Shown: positions 45,001-55,105, counted from the stretch's first letter. The stretch is DNA of 64,000 nt from Cochleicola gelatinilyticus (GCF_001637325.1 NZ_LRXL01000052.1:1-64000), one strand, 5' to 3'. Program-made: numbers and translations. The notes: a model not told the origin generated them from the letters alone.

Positions 45001-45777
45001 ATGTCGGTATCCATACTTCTATTTGTAGCACTTTTAATCTTCGGAATCTACGCCTTCAGTAAACTGAAAAACAAACCCGTTGAGAAATTTCCGAAGAATT
45101 GGCATCCTCTTCTTTTAGAGCATGTTCATTTTTATCGGGATCTTTCCGAAGCAGATCAGAAATTATTTCAAAAACGAATGATGCTTTTTTTGAGCGAAGT
45201 CACGATTGAAGCCGTAGAAATTAAATTAGAAGAACTCGACACCATCCTTATTGCTGCAAGTGCTGTAATCCCTGTTTTCGGATTTAAAGAGTGGCATTAC
45301 AAAAACCTTAGTGGAATAATTTTATATCCAAATAATTTTAACGGCGATCTGGAATTTGATCACGAAGGGGAATCTAAAGTTATTTCGGGACTGGTAGGGT
45401 CGGGCCGTTTCGAAAAACAAATGATTCTTTCTAAACGAGCCTTGTACCACGGTTTTGAAAACGATACCGATAAAAGCAATACTCCTGTCCACGAATTTGT
45501 GCATCTTATAGACAAACTAGACGGAGAAACCGATGGTGTTCCCGAACGGCTTTTACAGCGACAGTACATTACGCCTTGGTTAAAACTTATGCATGAAGAG
45601 ATGGAAGCAATTCAGAATAACGATTCCGATATACGTCCCTATGGCGCTACAAATGAAGCAGAATTTTTTGCAGTTGCTTCCGAATACTTCTTTGAACGTC
45701 CCGATCTGTTTAAAAAGAAACACCCAGAACTGTACGATCTTCTCGTACGTTGCTTTCAACAAGATAGAGCAACTTAA
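45001..45777 (+). CDS. MtfA-like zinc peptidase (M90 family)
   Basis: A 258-residue protein with one N-terminal membrane helix (SVSILLFVALLIFGIYAF). Zinc motif H164-E165-x2-H168 (VHEFVHLID) with the third ligand downstream in EAEFFAVASEYFF. In E. coli MtfA is a cytosolic regulator peptidase acting on Mlc. Here the membrane anchor suggests a different setting. Follows era by 56 bases. Confidence 0.88.
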   Translation: MSVSILLFVALLIFGIYAFSKLKNKPVEKFPKNWHPLLLEHVHFYRDLSEADQKLFQKRMMLFLSEVTIEAVEIKLEELDTILIAASAVIPVFGFKEWHYKNLSGIILYPNNFNGDLEFDHEGESKVISGLVGSGRFEKQMILSKRALYHGFENDTDKSNTPVHEFVHLIDKLDGETDGVPERLLQRQYITPWLKLMHEEMEAIQNNDSDIRPYGATNEAEFFAVASEYFFERPDLFKKKHPELYDLLVRCFQQDRAT

Positions 45778-45992
45778 TACAACGTAAAAAAAAGGCTTTC
45801 AGAAGAAAACTTCTTTTTAAAAAGCGTAATTTCCTTATCAAAAAAAATTTAGATACATTAGGTAAATAATGGTGCCCAATCTGGTATTTCGTTGTAACCG
45901 TTAAAAACAGGTGTTTGTATTACCTTGCTGTGCTTCATGATTTAAACGATCTAATTCAATAAAAATCATATCTTTAGAGAAACGAACTCCTT

Positions 45993-46751
45993 GTGATAAA
46001 ATTCTTCAGAAAAATTAGACAAAGATTGCTTTCTGAAAACAAATTCAGCAAATATCTTCTTTATGCCATTGGTGAAATTGTGCTTGTGGTTATCGGTATT
46101 CTAATTGCATTATCAATAAATAATTGGAACGAATCCAGAAAAATTAGAAATGCAGAAGTAGAGATTCTTTATAATTTAAAAACTGTGCTGGAATTCAACC
46201 TTGAAGGTCTTAAAGAGATCAATAAACAACATACGTCAGAATTTGAAGACGGAATGCATCTTTTGCATCTTTTCGGAACGAATGTTTCAAATATATCTAA
46301 ATCAAAATTAGATTCGCTGACTTCAAATGCATTCAGCGGATTTTCATTTGAAGCAAAAGACGGATATATCAAATCACTTATTGCATCGAATAAAATTGAT
46401 TACTTACAAAACGCTGAATTGAAATCTTTCATTTCATCTTTTGAATCGATGGTTATAGATGCTAGCCAAGAAGATGGATTTGTAAGGAGACTTTTAAATG
46501 AACGTTTATGGCCTTCAACCGATGGTAAATTAAGTGCTTTAAATAGCATATCATCTTCTGAGAGGTATAAAGAGTTTCCAAAAGGCACCTATTCATCAGA
46601 CTATCAATGGTTCTTCAATAATCGTGAAATGGAAGATTTAACAGCCAATATAGTTGCTTGGAAAAAAGAAAATGTGATCGATGAACAAATTTTTATGGAT
46701 AAAATCGAAATAATGATTCAGAGTATCAATGCTGAATTAAAAGAAAAATAA
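45993..46751 (+). CDS. DUF6090 family membrane protein
   Basis: A 252-residue protein starting at a GTG. The first 48 residues, with FRKIRQRLLSENKFSKYLLYAIGE and a membrane helix IVLVVIGILIALSINNWNE, are the hallmark of DUF6090, a Bacteroidota family of unknown role. The rest is a helical soluble part. It stands alone between gene-poor flanks, with a repeat-like element directly after it. Confidence 0.88.
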   Translation: MIKFFRKIRQRLLSENKFSKYLLYAIGEIVLVVIGILIALSINNWNESRKIRNAEVEILYNLKTVLEFNLEGLKEINKQHTSEFEDGMHLLHLFGTNVSNISKSKLDSLTSNAFSGFSFEAKDGYIKSLIASNKIDYLQNAELKSFISSFESMVIDASQEDGFVRRLLNERLWPSTDGKLSALNSISSSERYKEFPKGTYSSDYQWFFNNREMEDLTANIVAWKKENVIDEQIFMDKIEIMIQSINAELKEK

Positions 46752-46860
46752 CAAAGCACACAACGGGTATACTTCATTGTTAGTGGAAGCTTATTTACCA
46801 AAATCCTCGAGGTTTTCTATTCGGTTTGTGTGTACTCAATTAGTTGCTGACACACACAAA
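46752..46860. repeat. Possible flavobacterial intergenic repeat element
   Basis: Directly after the DUF6090 stop the sequence has CACACAACGGGTATACTTC, then the near-palindrome AAAATCCTCGAGGTTTT (46800-46816), then TTTGTGTGT and GACACACACA, which are complementary in part to the CACACAA at the left end. The stem-forming layout with an imperfect central hairpin resembles small repeated elements or attC-like folds that I recall from other flavobacterial genomes, but no second copy is in this window. Confidence 0.4.
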
Positions 46861-47027
46861 AATTAGATACAAATAAGGCGTTTTTAAGTTATTTGTTTGG
46901 CTATTCTATTTCTTTTAGAACAAGTTAATTTGTACACGACCTTTTTTGCTCTGGAAAATCACTTTGTATTAATTTTCGCATCAATTTCTTTCTTTATCTT
47001 AGCGTTCTCATTTATAACTACCTCATC

Positions 47028-48974
47028 ATGCGACTTAATCTGTATTCAACTTTATTAGTTGTTTTTTTAATGGGTTTCTTCGGAAACATTTCAGCACAGG
47101 AAAATGCTGTAGACAATCAAGATCTGTTTAACGAATTTACCTACCGACAAGGAAATAGCTATCGTACCGCTTCCGGAAAACCCGGTCCAGAATACTGGCA
47201 AAATGAAGCAGACTATACAATTGAAGCTACGCTCGATGACATCAAGAATACCCTTTCAGGAAAGTTAACTTTAACGTATACCAACAACAGCCCAGAAACG
47301 CTAGAATTTATTTGGATGTACCTCGAACAAAATCGGTTTACCGAAGATTCACGCGGAACACTCACTTCTCCAATCACTGGAGGGAGATACGATGGAGATA
47401 CCGATGGGGGCTATCAACTTTCAAACCTAAAGGCTACCTCTGGCAGAAAGACCTCATCAAAACATATAATTACCGATACCCGAATGCAGGTTTGGTTTGC
47501 AGAACCTATCGAAGCCAATGGCGGAACGGCAGAAATCACCATGAATTTTACTTATAAAATCCCTGCCAGTGGTATGGACCGGATGGGACAACTACAAACC
47601 CAAAATGGAATAATTTACTCCATGGCGCAATGGTATCCGAGAGTTGCCGTTTTCGATGATGTCACTGGTTGGAATACCGAACCCTATTTGGGAGCTGGAG
47701 AATTTTATTGTGAATATGGAGATTATGAGTATAAAATTACCGTCCCAGCAACGCACGTTGTAGTAGGTTCGGGCGCGCTACAAAATGCCAAAGATGTCTT
47801 AACCGACACCCAACTTAAACGATGGAATAAAGCTCAAAAAAGTGATGCTACGGTCATGATTCTCACGGCAGAAGAGGTGGGGTTGCCATCAGCTAGACCC
47901 AAACAAACGGGAACGTTCACTTGGCACTTTAAAATGGAAAACACGCGTGATGTAGCATTTGCCACTTCAAAGGCATTTGTGTGGGACGCCGCACGAATTA
48001 ACCTCCCCGAAGGAAAAACAGCTTTAGCGCAATCGGTATATCCTAAAGAAAGTGCGGGTCAAAAAGGTTGGTCACGATCTACAGAATATACAAAAGCTTC
48101 CATAGAGTTCTATTCAAAAAATTATTTTTCATATCCCTATAGCGATGCCATTAACGTTGCATCTAATGTAGGCGGTATGGAGTATCCCGGAGTAAGTTTT
48201 TGTAGTTATACCAGTCGCGAAGCAGGGCTTTGGGGAGTTACCGATCACGAATTTGGTCATAATTGGTTTCCAATGATTGTAGGTTCTAATGAGCGACGTT
48301 ATGCATGGATGGATGAAGGGTTTAATACTTTTATAAATCATTACAGTACCCTTGCTTTTAATAAGGGGGAATACCCTTCGATGCTTAGCAATCCGAAGAT
48401 GATCACCAACTATTTAAGTTGGGAAAAAACCGAAGGTATCGATACGTATCCCGACGTAAGCAATGCGATTAATCTTGGGTTTGTTGCATATTACAAACCA
48501 GCGGTCGGACTTTTTCTTCTCCGAGAAGTAGTAGTAGGGCCAGAGCGTTTCGATGCTGCTTTTAAATCGTATATTAAAACTTGGGCGTATAAGCACCCTC
48601 AACCTACCGACTTTTTTAATCATATGGAAAACGTAACAGGTGAAAACCTTTCGTGGTTCTGGAAAGGGTGGTTCTATGGAGAAAACACAATAGACATAGG
48701 TATTGCCGGTGTAAAACCACAGAAGAATAAAGAAGGATATATTATTTCGTTAGAGAATATAGGAAGTATGCCAATGCCAGTAATGCTTCAGTTAGAGTTT
48801 GAAGATGGGAGTACGCAAGAAACACAGCTGCCAGTAGAAATATGGCAACGAGATAATGCGCATGAATACTTATTAAAAACAAGTAAAACCTTAAAAAAAG
48901 TAACCATCGATCCGTCTAAGAAAATTCCCGATGCCGATGCCACAAACGATGTATGGATGACCGCAAAAGAATAA
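47028..48974 (+). CDS. M1 family metallopeptidase (aminopeptidase)
   Basis: A 648-residue protein with a signal peptide (MRLNLYSTLLVVFLMGFFGNISAQ). Zinc site H407-E408-x2-H411-x18-E430 (DHEFGHNWFP and MDEGFNTF) and the exopeptidase GGMEYPGV motif are intact. It should cleave N-terminal amino acids from peptides in the periplasm or outside. The C-terminal domain is beta-rich, with no type IX sorting signal that I can see. Confidence 0.93.
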   Translation: MRLNLYSTLLVVFLMGFFGNISAQENAVDNQDLFNEFTYRQGNSYRTASGKPGPEYWQNEADYTIEATLDDIKNTLSGKLTLTYTNNSPETLEFIWMYLEQNRFTEDSRGTLTSPITGGRYDGDTDGGYQLSNLKATSGRKTSSKHIITDTRMQVWFAEPIEANGGTAEITMNFTYKIPASGMDRMGQLQTQNGIIYSMAQWYPRVAVFDDVTGWNTEPYLGAGEFYCEYGDYEYKITVPATHVVVGSGALQNAKDVLTDTQLKRWNKAQKSDATVMILTAEEVGLPSARPKQTGTFTWHFKMENTRDVAFATSKAFVWDAARINLPEGKTALAQSVYPKESAGQKGWSRSTEYTKASIEFYSKNYFSYPYSDAINVASNVGGMEYPGVSFCSYTSREAGLWGVTDHEFGHNWFPMIVGSNERRYAWMDEGFNTFINHYSTLAFNKGEYPSMLSNPKMITNYLSWEKTEGIDTYPDVSNAINLGFVAYYKPAVGLFLLREVVVGPERFDAAFKSYIKTWAYKHPQPTDFFNHMENVTGENLSWFWKGWFYGENTIDIGIAGVKPQKNKEGYIISLENIGSMPMPVMLQLEFEDGSTQETQLPVEIWQRDNAHEYLLKTSKTLKKVTIDPSKKIPDADATNDVWMTAKE

Positions 48975-49031
48975 CTGGTTTCATTTCAGTAAATAAGAAT
49001 TTTCTAAATACAATGCTTCCGTGAAAAACAG

Positions 49032-49039
49032 TACTTTTG
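49032..49039 (+). promoter_or_regulatory. -7 box of der
   Basis: TACTTTTG matches TAnnTTTG, 23 bases before the ATG at 49063. Confidence 0.5.
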
Positions 49040-49062
49040 CAAAAGATTAAATTTCTATAATT

Positions 49063-50370
49063 ATGAGTATTGTTGCCATTGTAGGACGTCCCAATGTTGG
49101 AAAGTCTACCTTTTTTAACCGATTAATTCAACGCCGTGAAGCTATCGTAGATGCGGTAAGCGGAGTAACACGCGATCGTCATTACGGAAAGAGCGACTGG
49201 AATGGTAAAGAATTCTCAGTGATCGATACGGGCGGATATGTACGTGGAAGCGATGATGTTTTTGAAGCGGAAATCGATAAACAGGTAGAACTTGCTATCG
49301 ATGAAGCTGATGTGATCATTTTTATGGTCGATGTAGAAAGTGGTGTTACTGGGATGGATGAAGAAGTAGCAAAATTACTTCGGAAAAGTAAAAAACCCTT
49401 TTTTCTTGCAGTGAATAAAGTAGATAGTGCAATGCGTGAAAACGATGCCGTCGAATTTTACTCATTAGGTGTTGAGAAATACTATACAATTTCAAGCATT
49501 AACGGAAGCGGTAGTGGAGACCTGTTAGATGATCTAGTGAAAGCACTTCCTGAAAAAGAAGAAAGAACTGAAGAAGATGAACTGCCACGCTTTGCGGTAG
49601 TAGGTCGTCCAAATGCAGGGAAATCTTCGTTTATAAATGCCCTTATTGGGGAAGATAGATATATTGTAACAGATATTGCGGGTACCACCAGAGACAGTAT
49701 CGACACCAAATACAATCGCTTCGGATTTGAATTTAATTTAGTAGATACCGCAGGAATACGAAAAAAGAGTAAAGTAAAAGAAGACCTTGAGTTTTATTCG
49801 GTGATGCGTAGTGTTCGTGCCATTGAACATTGCGATGTAATCATTCTTGTGTTCGATGCAACACGAGGATTCGACGGACAAGTACAGAATATTTTTTGGC
49901 TGGCACAACGTAATAATAAAGGAATTGTAATCCTTGCGAACAAATGGGATCTTGTCGAAGATAAAGATAACAGCACAGTAAAAGAATTTGAAGCTTATAT
50001 TAAAAAAGAATGCGAACCTTTTGTTGATGTACCCATTGTTTTTATTTCAGTACTAAACAAACAACGTATTTTTAAAGCGATAGAAACCGCTGTAGATGTT
50101 TACAAAAATAGAAGTAAACGTATTAAAACGAGTGAGCTTAATGAAGAGATGCTTCCTCTTATCGAAGCCTATCCACCACCACAACACAAAGGGAAATACG
50201 TAAAAATAAAATACGTAACGCAACTGCCAACTCCATATCCGAGTTTTGCCTTTTTTGCCAACCTTCCTCAATATGTAAAGGAGCCATATAAGCGTTTTCT
50301 TGAAAACAAATTGCGTGCGAAATTTAACTTTAAAGGAGTGCCGGTAACAGTCTATATTCGAAAAAAATAA
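49063..50370 (+). CDS. der: Ribosome biogenesis GTPase Der
   Basis: A 435-residue protein with two consecutive GTPase domains ([12 protein letters not shown] at 8-19 and [12 protein letters not shown] near 180-191), each with DT(A/G)G and NK(V/W)D motifs, then a C-terminal KH-like domain ending in [10 protein letters not shown]. It acts in 50S subunit assembly. Confidence 0.97.
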   Translation: MSIVAIVGRPNVGKSTFFNRLIQRREAIVDAVSGVTRDRHYGKSDWNGKEFSVIDTGGYVRGSDDVFEAEIDKQVELAIDEADVIIFMVDVESGVTGMDEEVAKLLRKSKKPFFLAVNKVDSAMRENDAVEFYSLGVEKYYTISSINGSGSGDLLDDLVKALPEKEERTEEDELPRFAVVGRPNAGKSSFINALIGEDRYIVTDIAGTTRDSIDTKYNRFGFEFNLVDTAGIRKKSKVKEDLEFYSVMRSVRAIEHCDVIILVFDATRGFDGQVQNIFWLAQRNNKGIVILANKWDLVEDKDNSTVKEFEAYIKKECEPFVDVPIVFISVLNKQRIFKAIETAVDVYKNRSKRIKTSELNEEMLPLIEAYPPPQHKGKYVKIKYVTQLPTPYPSFAFFANLPQYVKEPYKRFLENKLRAKFNFKGVPVTVYIRKK

Positions 50371-50495
50371 ACGGTCTCTTATTATTTTCTATTCGTCAAA
50401 AATAAATAGTTTTATAATTCACCTGCTCATTTTTAAATAGCTAGCAAATATTTTTTTTAAAATAAATTGTCATTTTCAATAAATATAAAATATTA

Positions 50496-50511
50496 ATCGT
50501 AATATTGCAAT
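50496..50511. promoter_or_regulatory. ArsR-type operator before arsR
   Basis: ATCGTAATATTGCAAT is an imperfect palindrome ending 17 bases before the arsR start codon. A second copy lies at 50878-50893 with the same surroundings (preceding TTA, then AATAAA downstream). Autoregulation by ArsR is inferred from the family. Confidence 0.6.
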
Positions 50512-50528
50512 GAACTAATAAAGTAATA

Positions 50529-50861
50529 ATGGGATTAGCCAAAACCGAAATGTTTACCGATCAGCAAAACGAAATTTCTCTGTTCGCAAAAGTATTTGGA
50601 CACCCTGCAAGGGTCGCCATATTACAGCATTTATTTAAAATCGAACGTTGTGTGTGCGGTGACTTGGTTTCTGAAATAGGCCTAGCCCAACCAACCATAT
50701 CGCAGCATCTAAAAGAGCTTAAATATTTAGGCCTAATAAAAGGAAATGTAGAAGGTACGAGTGTTTGCTATTGTATCGATAGCGAAAATTGGTTGAAAAT
50801 GAAAGAGGTGATGATTCAATTTTTAGATCAAGATATTTCTGAAAAGGAAAATTGTTGCTAA
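50529..50861 (+). CDS. arsR: ArsR family transcriptional repressor
   Basis: A 110-residue winged helix-turn-helix protein (FGHPARVAILQHLF, then LAQPTISQHLKELKYLGLIKG). The pair of cysteines in IERCVCGDLV occupies the position of the arsenite-sensing ELCVCDL motif of classical ArsR. Two more Cys end the protein (ENCC). It should release its operator on binding As(III) and heads the arsenic operon. Confidence 0.92.
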   Translation: MGLAKTEMFTDQQNEISLFAKVFGHPARVAILQHLFKIERCVCGDLVSEIGLAQPTISQHLKELKYLGLIKGNVEGTSVCYCIDSENWLKMKEVMIQFLDQDISEKENCC

Positions 50862-50877
50862 TTTTTTTAATTCATTA

Positions 50878-50893
50878 ATCGTATTATCGCAAT
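50878..50893. promoter_or_regulatory. Second ArsR-type operator, before the DUF6428 gene
   Basis: ATCGTATTATCGCAAT matches 13 of 16 bases of the box before arsR. It ends 14 bases before the next start codon, inside the 46-base gap after arsR. This suggests an internal ArsR-controlled promoter for the rest of the operon. Confidence 0.6.
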
Positions 50894-50907
50894 AAACAAA
50901 TAAAATT

Positions 50908-51375
50908 ATGAAACTTTCTGAAATTAAACAGTATTTAACACAATTAGAAACGATTGCGTTTCAACTTCCAAATGGAGAGTTGGTACCTAATCATTTTCAC
51001 GTTACTGAAGTAGGTAAAATAACAAAGAACTTCATCGATTGCGGTGGAACAGTTCGAAAAGAAGAAGTTGTTAATTTTCAACTTTGGAATGCGAACGACT
51101 ACGATCACAGACTTCATCCAGAAAAATTACTTCATATCATTTCCCTTTCTGAAGAAGTCTTGGGAATTGAAGATCTGGAAATCGAAGTAGAATATCAAGG
51201 CGATACGATCGGGAAGTTTGGTCTCGATTTCGACGGAACTAATTTTTTGCTAACCGTTAAACAAACCGATTGCCTAGCAAAAGAGCAGTGTGGACTTCCT
51301 GCTGAAAAACCAAAAGTGAAACTTTCAGAGCTAAATACGGCGAACACATGCGCTCCTAATAGTGGTTGTTGCTAA
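50908..51375 (+). CDS. DUF6428 family protein
   Basis: A 155-residue cytoplasmic protein (MKLSEIKQYLTQLETIAFQLPNG..., PNHFHVTEVGKITKNFIDCGG), recognised as DUF6428, which is found in arsenic loci of Bacteroidota. The C-terminus is Cys-rich (CLAKEQCGLP and ending NSGCC), which could bind arsenite. Two conserved His in NHFHVTE are also notable. Function unknown. Its place between arsR and the reductase points to arsenic handling. Confidence 0.87.
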   Translation: MKLSEIKQYLTQLETIAFQLPNGELVPNHFHVTEVGKITKNFIDCGGTVRKEEVVNFQLWNANDYDHRLHPEKLLHIISLSEEVLGIEDLEIEVEYQGDTIGKFGLDFDGTNFLLTVKQTDCLAKEQCGLPAEKPKVKLSELNTANTCAPNSGCC

Positions 51376-51391
51376 TTAAAAATCGTAAGGT

Positions 51392-52012
51392 ATGTCTTTA
51401 TTTAAAGAAATAGAAAATACTATTAAAACGCTCGATTCCGATTCTATTGGTACAGAACGCAAAAAGGTTTTACAGCCCTTAATTGCCTTTATTCAGGATA
51501 AGATGGATGTCAATAACACTATTCGTCTCAATTTTATTTGCACCCATAATTCACGTCGAAGTCATTTGTCTCAGCTTTGGGCACAAACCATGGCATCATA
51601 TCACAATGTGAAGCATGTGTACTGTTATTCGGGAGGAACAGAAAGTACAGCTCTCAACGAAAGGGTAGTGAAAACCCTTCAGAAATCGGGATTTCAAATA
51701 AATAAACTTTCAGAAGAAAGCAATCCGATTTACAGTATTAAATTTTCTGAAAATGAACATCCTGTCATCGGATTTTCTAAAACATTGGATGATGAATTCA
51801 ACCCTAAGGCAGCATTTGCAGCGATCATGACCTGTTCTGAAGCGGACGGAGGATGCCCCTTTGTCCCAGGTGCCGAAAAGCGCATTCCTATCACCTACAA
51901 GGATCCAAAGAAATATGATAATACGCCTCAAGAATCAGAGAAATATGAAGAACGAAACCTTCAGATAGCTACTGAAATGAAGTATGTTTTTTCACAACTT
52001 AAATTAAACTAA
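51392..52012 (+). CDS. Arsenate reductase-like, LMW protein-tyrosine-phosphatase fold
   Basis: A 206-residue protein with the P-loop [12 protein letters not shown] (nucleophile Cys50), the motif of low-molecular-weight phosphatases and thioredoxin-linked ArsC. A later Cys pair ([22 protein letters not shown]) could supply the resolving thiols, and the family's general-acid Asp would lie in YKDPKKYD. It likely reduces arsenate to arsenite for export. Its stop overlaps the next start (TAATG). Confidence 0.88.
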   Translation: MSLFKEIENTIKTLDSDSIGTERKKVLQPLIAFIQDKMDVNNTIRLNFICTHNSRRSHLSQLWAQTMASYHNVKHVYCYSGGTESTALNERVVKTLQKSGFQINKLSEESNPIYSIKFSENEHPVIGFSKTLDDEFNPKAAFAAIMTCSEADGGCPFVPGAEKRIPITYKDPKKYDNTPQESEKYEERNLQIATEMKYVFSQLKLN

Positions 52013-53061
52013 TGGCGGCTTCAAAAAAATTAAGTTTTCTCGATAGCTACTTAACAGTTTGGATATTTGTAGCCATGGCTGTAGGGGTAAGTATTGGTTA
52101 TTTTTTTCCAACGTTTCCTGAAATTGTTAATTCGTATAGCAGTGGCAGTACCAATATTCCTATTGCCATAGGTTTGATCTTAATGATGTATCCACCCTTG
52201 GCAAAAGTGAAGTATTCTTTATTACCCAAAGTGTTCCGAAATACGAAAATACTTTCCATTTCCTTGCTGCTCAACTGGATTATAGGACCTGTACTCATGT
52301 TTGTATTGGCGATTACATTTTTAAGGGATTATCCCGAATACATGGTTGGACTCATTTTAATAGGACTAGCACGATGTATTGCAATGGTGCTGGTATGGAA
52401 CGATCTGGCAGAAGGAAGTAATGAGTATGGAGCTGGATTAGTGGCATTAAATAGTATTTTTCAAGTATTTGCTTATAGTTTTTACGCATGGCTCTTTATC
52501 ACCGTACTTCCTCCTTATTTTGGATTTGAAGGGGCGATTGTAGATATTTCAATTGCTACCATTGCTGAAAGTGTTGCTATATATTTAGGAATTCCGTTTC
52601 TATTGGGGATTCTAAGTCGATGGATTTTAGTAAAATTAAAAGGAGAAGATTGGTACACCCACACATTTATTCCGGCTATTTCTCCAATTACATTAATAGC
52701 ACTGTTATTTACAATAGTGGTGATGTTTTCCCTAAAAGGAGAATTAATTGTTGAGATTCCGATGGATGTGGTTGTGATCGCAATACCGCTTCTTATTTAT
52801 TTTGCACTCATGTTTATTATTGGCTTTTTCTTTACAAAAGCCATGGGAGCGACTTACGATAAAACCGCTGCTGTCGCTTTTACAGCAGCAGGAAACAATT
52901 TTGAATTAGCTATTGCAGTTGCCATCGCAGTATTCGGATTAAATTCGGGACAAGCTTTTGCAGGTGTTATTGGTCCATTAGTAGAAGTTCCAGCGCTCAT
53001 CTTATTAGTTCGGGTTTCATTTTGGTTGCGAAGAAAATATTATAAAAGAGCTGGTAGCTAA
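52012..53061 (+). CDS. arsB: ACR3 family arsenite efflux transporter
   Basis: A 349-residue transporter with ten membrane helices. Conserved Cys122 in [15 protein letters not shown] and [14 protein letters not shown] mark ACR3. It exports arsenite. Translationally coupled to the reductase gene. It ends eight bases from the convergent TPM gene, and a GCTGGTA/TACCAGC inverted repeat spans both stop codons. Confidence 0.94.
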   Translation: MAASKKLSFLDSYLTVWIFVAMAVGVSIGYFFPTFPEIVNSYSSGSTNIPIAIGLILMMYPPLAKVKYSLLPKVFRNTKILSISLLLNWIIGPVLMFVLAITFLRDYPEYMVGLILIGLARCIAMVLVWNDLAEGSNEYGAGLVALNSIFQVFAYSFYAWLFITVLPPYFGFEGAIVDISIATIAESVAIYLGIPFLLGILSRWILVKLKGEDWYTHTFIPAISPITLIALLFTIVVMFSLKGELIVEIPMDVVVIAIPLLIYFALMFIIGFFFTKAMGATYDKTAAVAFTAAGNNFELAIAVAIAVFGLNSGQAFAGVIGPLVEVPALILLVRVSFWLRRKYYKRAGS

Positions 53062-53068
53062 AAAAAAG

Positions 53069-53884
53069 TTACCAGCCGCCACTGGCGCCACCACCACCAA
53101 ATCCTCCGCCCCCGAAGCCACCGCCAAATCCACCACCTCCACCGAAGCCACCTCCGCCGAAGCTGCCGCCTCCACCAAATCCACCGGTGCGGCCCATGTT
53201 GCTTAAAATAATGATGTCGAGCAAGCTGCTTCCAGTACGTCTACCGCCATTTTTTCCTCCGCCTCCATTCTTTTTAGAGCTAAGAGCAATTACAATGATG
53301 ATAAAAATAATAATGATTGCAATAGGAGGAATGCCTCTGCCAGTATCTTTAAAGGTGCGATCTTCTTTAAATTCGCCTTTTAACGCTTCAAAAATGGCAT
53401 TGGTTCCTTGGTCGAGCCCAGCGTAGTAATTTTCAGATTTAAATTGTGGAATCATGATCCGATTAATAATTCGCTCTGCCATGAGATCGGTAATGCGGTA
53501 TTCAATTCCGTAGCCGGTATTGATGTCTACCATGCGATCGTCTTTTGCCAACAAAATTAAAATTCCGTTGTCTTCGTCAGCTTGTCCGATGCCCCATTTC
53601 TGGCCCCATTTAGCGCCTAATAGAGAGATGTCTTCTCCTTTCGTGGAGCTGATCACTGCAACAACAATCTGTGTTGAAGTAGAATCGGCATAGCCTTCCA
53701 GCTTGCTTTTTAGTGCTTGTTGTTGTCCGGCCGACAGTAAGTTAATATAATCGTATACCCCTGTATGTTGCGAGGCAGCAGAAGGTTTTTCTGGGATGGT
53801 AAATTGAGCCGAAAGTGTTTCAGAAAAAAACAATAGCAGCATTAGTAAAGGAATAAAGCTGTATTTCCGAATTTTTTTCGTCAT
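53069..53884 (-). CDS. TPM domain protein with Gly-rich tail
   Basis: A 271-residue protein: signal peptide ending near SETLSAQ, TPM domain (about 35-165: VYDYINLLSAGQQQALKSKLEGYADSTSTQIVVAVISS...), one membrane helix (AIIIIFIIIVIAL, about 197-211), and a C-terminal GGFGGGGSFGGGG tail. TPM proteins are linked to membrane protein turnover or phosphatase activity but the role is unsettled. Last gene of the MerR-LemA-TPM run. Confidence 0.9.
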   Translation of the reverse strand: MTKKIRKYSFIPLLMLLLFFSETLSAQFTIPEKPSAASQHTGVYDYINLLSAGQQQALKSKLEGYADSTSTQIVVAVISSTKGEDISLLGAKWGQKWGIGQADEDNGILILLAKDDRMVDINTGYGIEYRITDLMAERIINRIMIPQFKSENYYAGLDQGTNAIFEALKGEFKEDRTFKDTGRGIPPIAIIIIFIIIVIALSSKKNGGGGKNGGRRTGSSLLDIIILSNMGRTGGFGGGGSFGGGGFGGGGGFGGGFGGGGFGGGGASGGW

Positions 53885-53914
53885 TTTTTAAATCTTCAAT
53901 TTTTTAAGTACTAC

Positions 53915-55105
53915 TTATTCCTGTAGCCCTGGGATCTGCACCATTTCATTCACTTCTTTATCATAATCGATGCCCGCTACTTTAAAACCGAACAAATTAA
54001 AAAAGTCTTTGTTATAACCTTCCAAATCTCCTAATTTGGGCAACGTTTCGGTTGTTACTTTTTTCCAAAGTTCTGCTACTTCTGCTTGAACATCTTCACG
54101 CATTTCCCAGTCGTCGATACGAATGCGTCCTTCATCATCTATCTCGGTTGTTGATGTGTAGAGTCGATCAGAAAATAACCGTTGAATTTGTTCTATGCAG
54201 CCTTCATGAATGTTTTTTTCTTTCATTACTTTATATAGCAAGGAAATATACAGCGGGATCACAGGAATTGCAGAACTCGCTTGTGTAACCAATGCTTTAT
54301 TTACCGAAACATATGCTTTTCCATTAAGCTTTTCTAGACTATCAGTGATTGAAAATGCTGTGGCTTCCAGATCATCTTTTGCTTTCCCGATAGTTCCTTT
54401 ACGATATACAGCTTCGGTTAATTCTGAACCGATATACGAATATGCCACCGTCTTACAACCTTCTGCTAATACATTTGCTTTTTGAAGAGCATCCATCCAC
54501 ATTTTCCAGTCCTCGCCACCCATTACGGTCACCGTGTTCTTAATATCTTCTTCATTCCCTGGCTCAATACTAATTTCTGAAATTTTTCCAGTGTGAAAAT
54601 CGACCGTATTATTTCTGAAGGTTCCTTCGAGGGGTTTTAGAACCGATTTAAAACGCTCTCCAGAGTCTGGATGTGTTCTTACAGGAGATGCAAGACTGTA
54701 AATAACCAGGTCTATTTCTTTTAATTCTTCTTTTATAAGTTTGATAGTTTGATCCTTAATGGCGTGAGAAAAAGCATCTCCATTAATACTCTTCGCGTAC
54801 AATCCAGCCTTATGTGCTTGTTCTTCAAAATAAGCACTGTTGTACCATCCTGGTGAAGCAGGCCTTCCTTCGGAAGGTGGTTTCTCTAAAAAAACACCAA
54901 TAGTAGCAGCGTCACTTCCAAAAGCACTTGTAATTCTCGATGCGAGTCCGAAACCCGTAGAAGCACCAATGACCAAAACTTTTTTTGGTCCGTCGATGTT
55001 ACCTTTCGATTGCACATATTCGATTTGATCGATCACGTTTTGTTCACATCCTTTTGGGTGCGCAGTAAGACAAATAAATCCGCGGGTTCTTGGTTCAATA
55101 ATCAT
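53915..55105 (-). CDS. fabV: Trans-2-enoyl-CoA/ACP reductase
   Basis: A 396-residue NADH-dependent reductase of FabV type. It has the NADH-binding KVLVIGASTGFGLASR (42-57) and the catalytic Tyr234-x8-Lys243 in VYRKGTIGKAK, plus the DDWEMR and GYNKDFFNLFGF regions near the C-terminus. It reduces the double bond of enoyl-ACP or enoyl-CoA, the last step of fatty acid elongation, and is resistant to triclosan in relatives. It lies between two TPM genes with gaps of 30 and 32 bases. Confidence 0.95.
   Translation of the reverse strand: MIIEPRTRGFICLTAHPKGCEQNVIDQIEYVQSKGNIDGPKKVLVIGASTGFGLASRITSAFGSDAATIGVFLEKPPSEGRPASPGWYNSAYFEEQAHKAGLYAKSINGDAFSHAIKDQTIKLIKEELKEIDLVIYSLASPVRTHPDSGERFKSVLKPLEGTFRNNTVDFHTGKISEISIEPGNEEDIKNTVTVMGGEDWKMWMDALQKANVLAEGCKTVAYSYIGSELTEAVYRKGTIGKAKDDLEATAFSITDSLEKLNGKAYVSVNKALVTQASSAIPVIPLYISLLYKVMKEKNIHEGCIEQIQRLFSDRLYTSTTEIDDEGRIRIDDWEMREDVQAEVAELWKKVTTETLPKLGDLEGYNKDFFNLFGFKVAGIDYDKEVNEMVQIPGLQE

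Noticed and set aside
45794-45818. AGAAG/CTTCT hairpin after the MtfA-like gene
   Set aside because: Only five base pairs, although it is followed by T residues. Too weak to list as a terminator.
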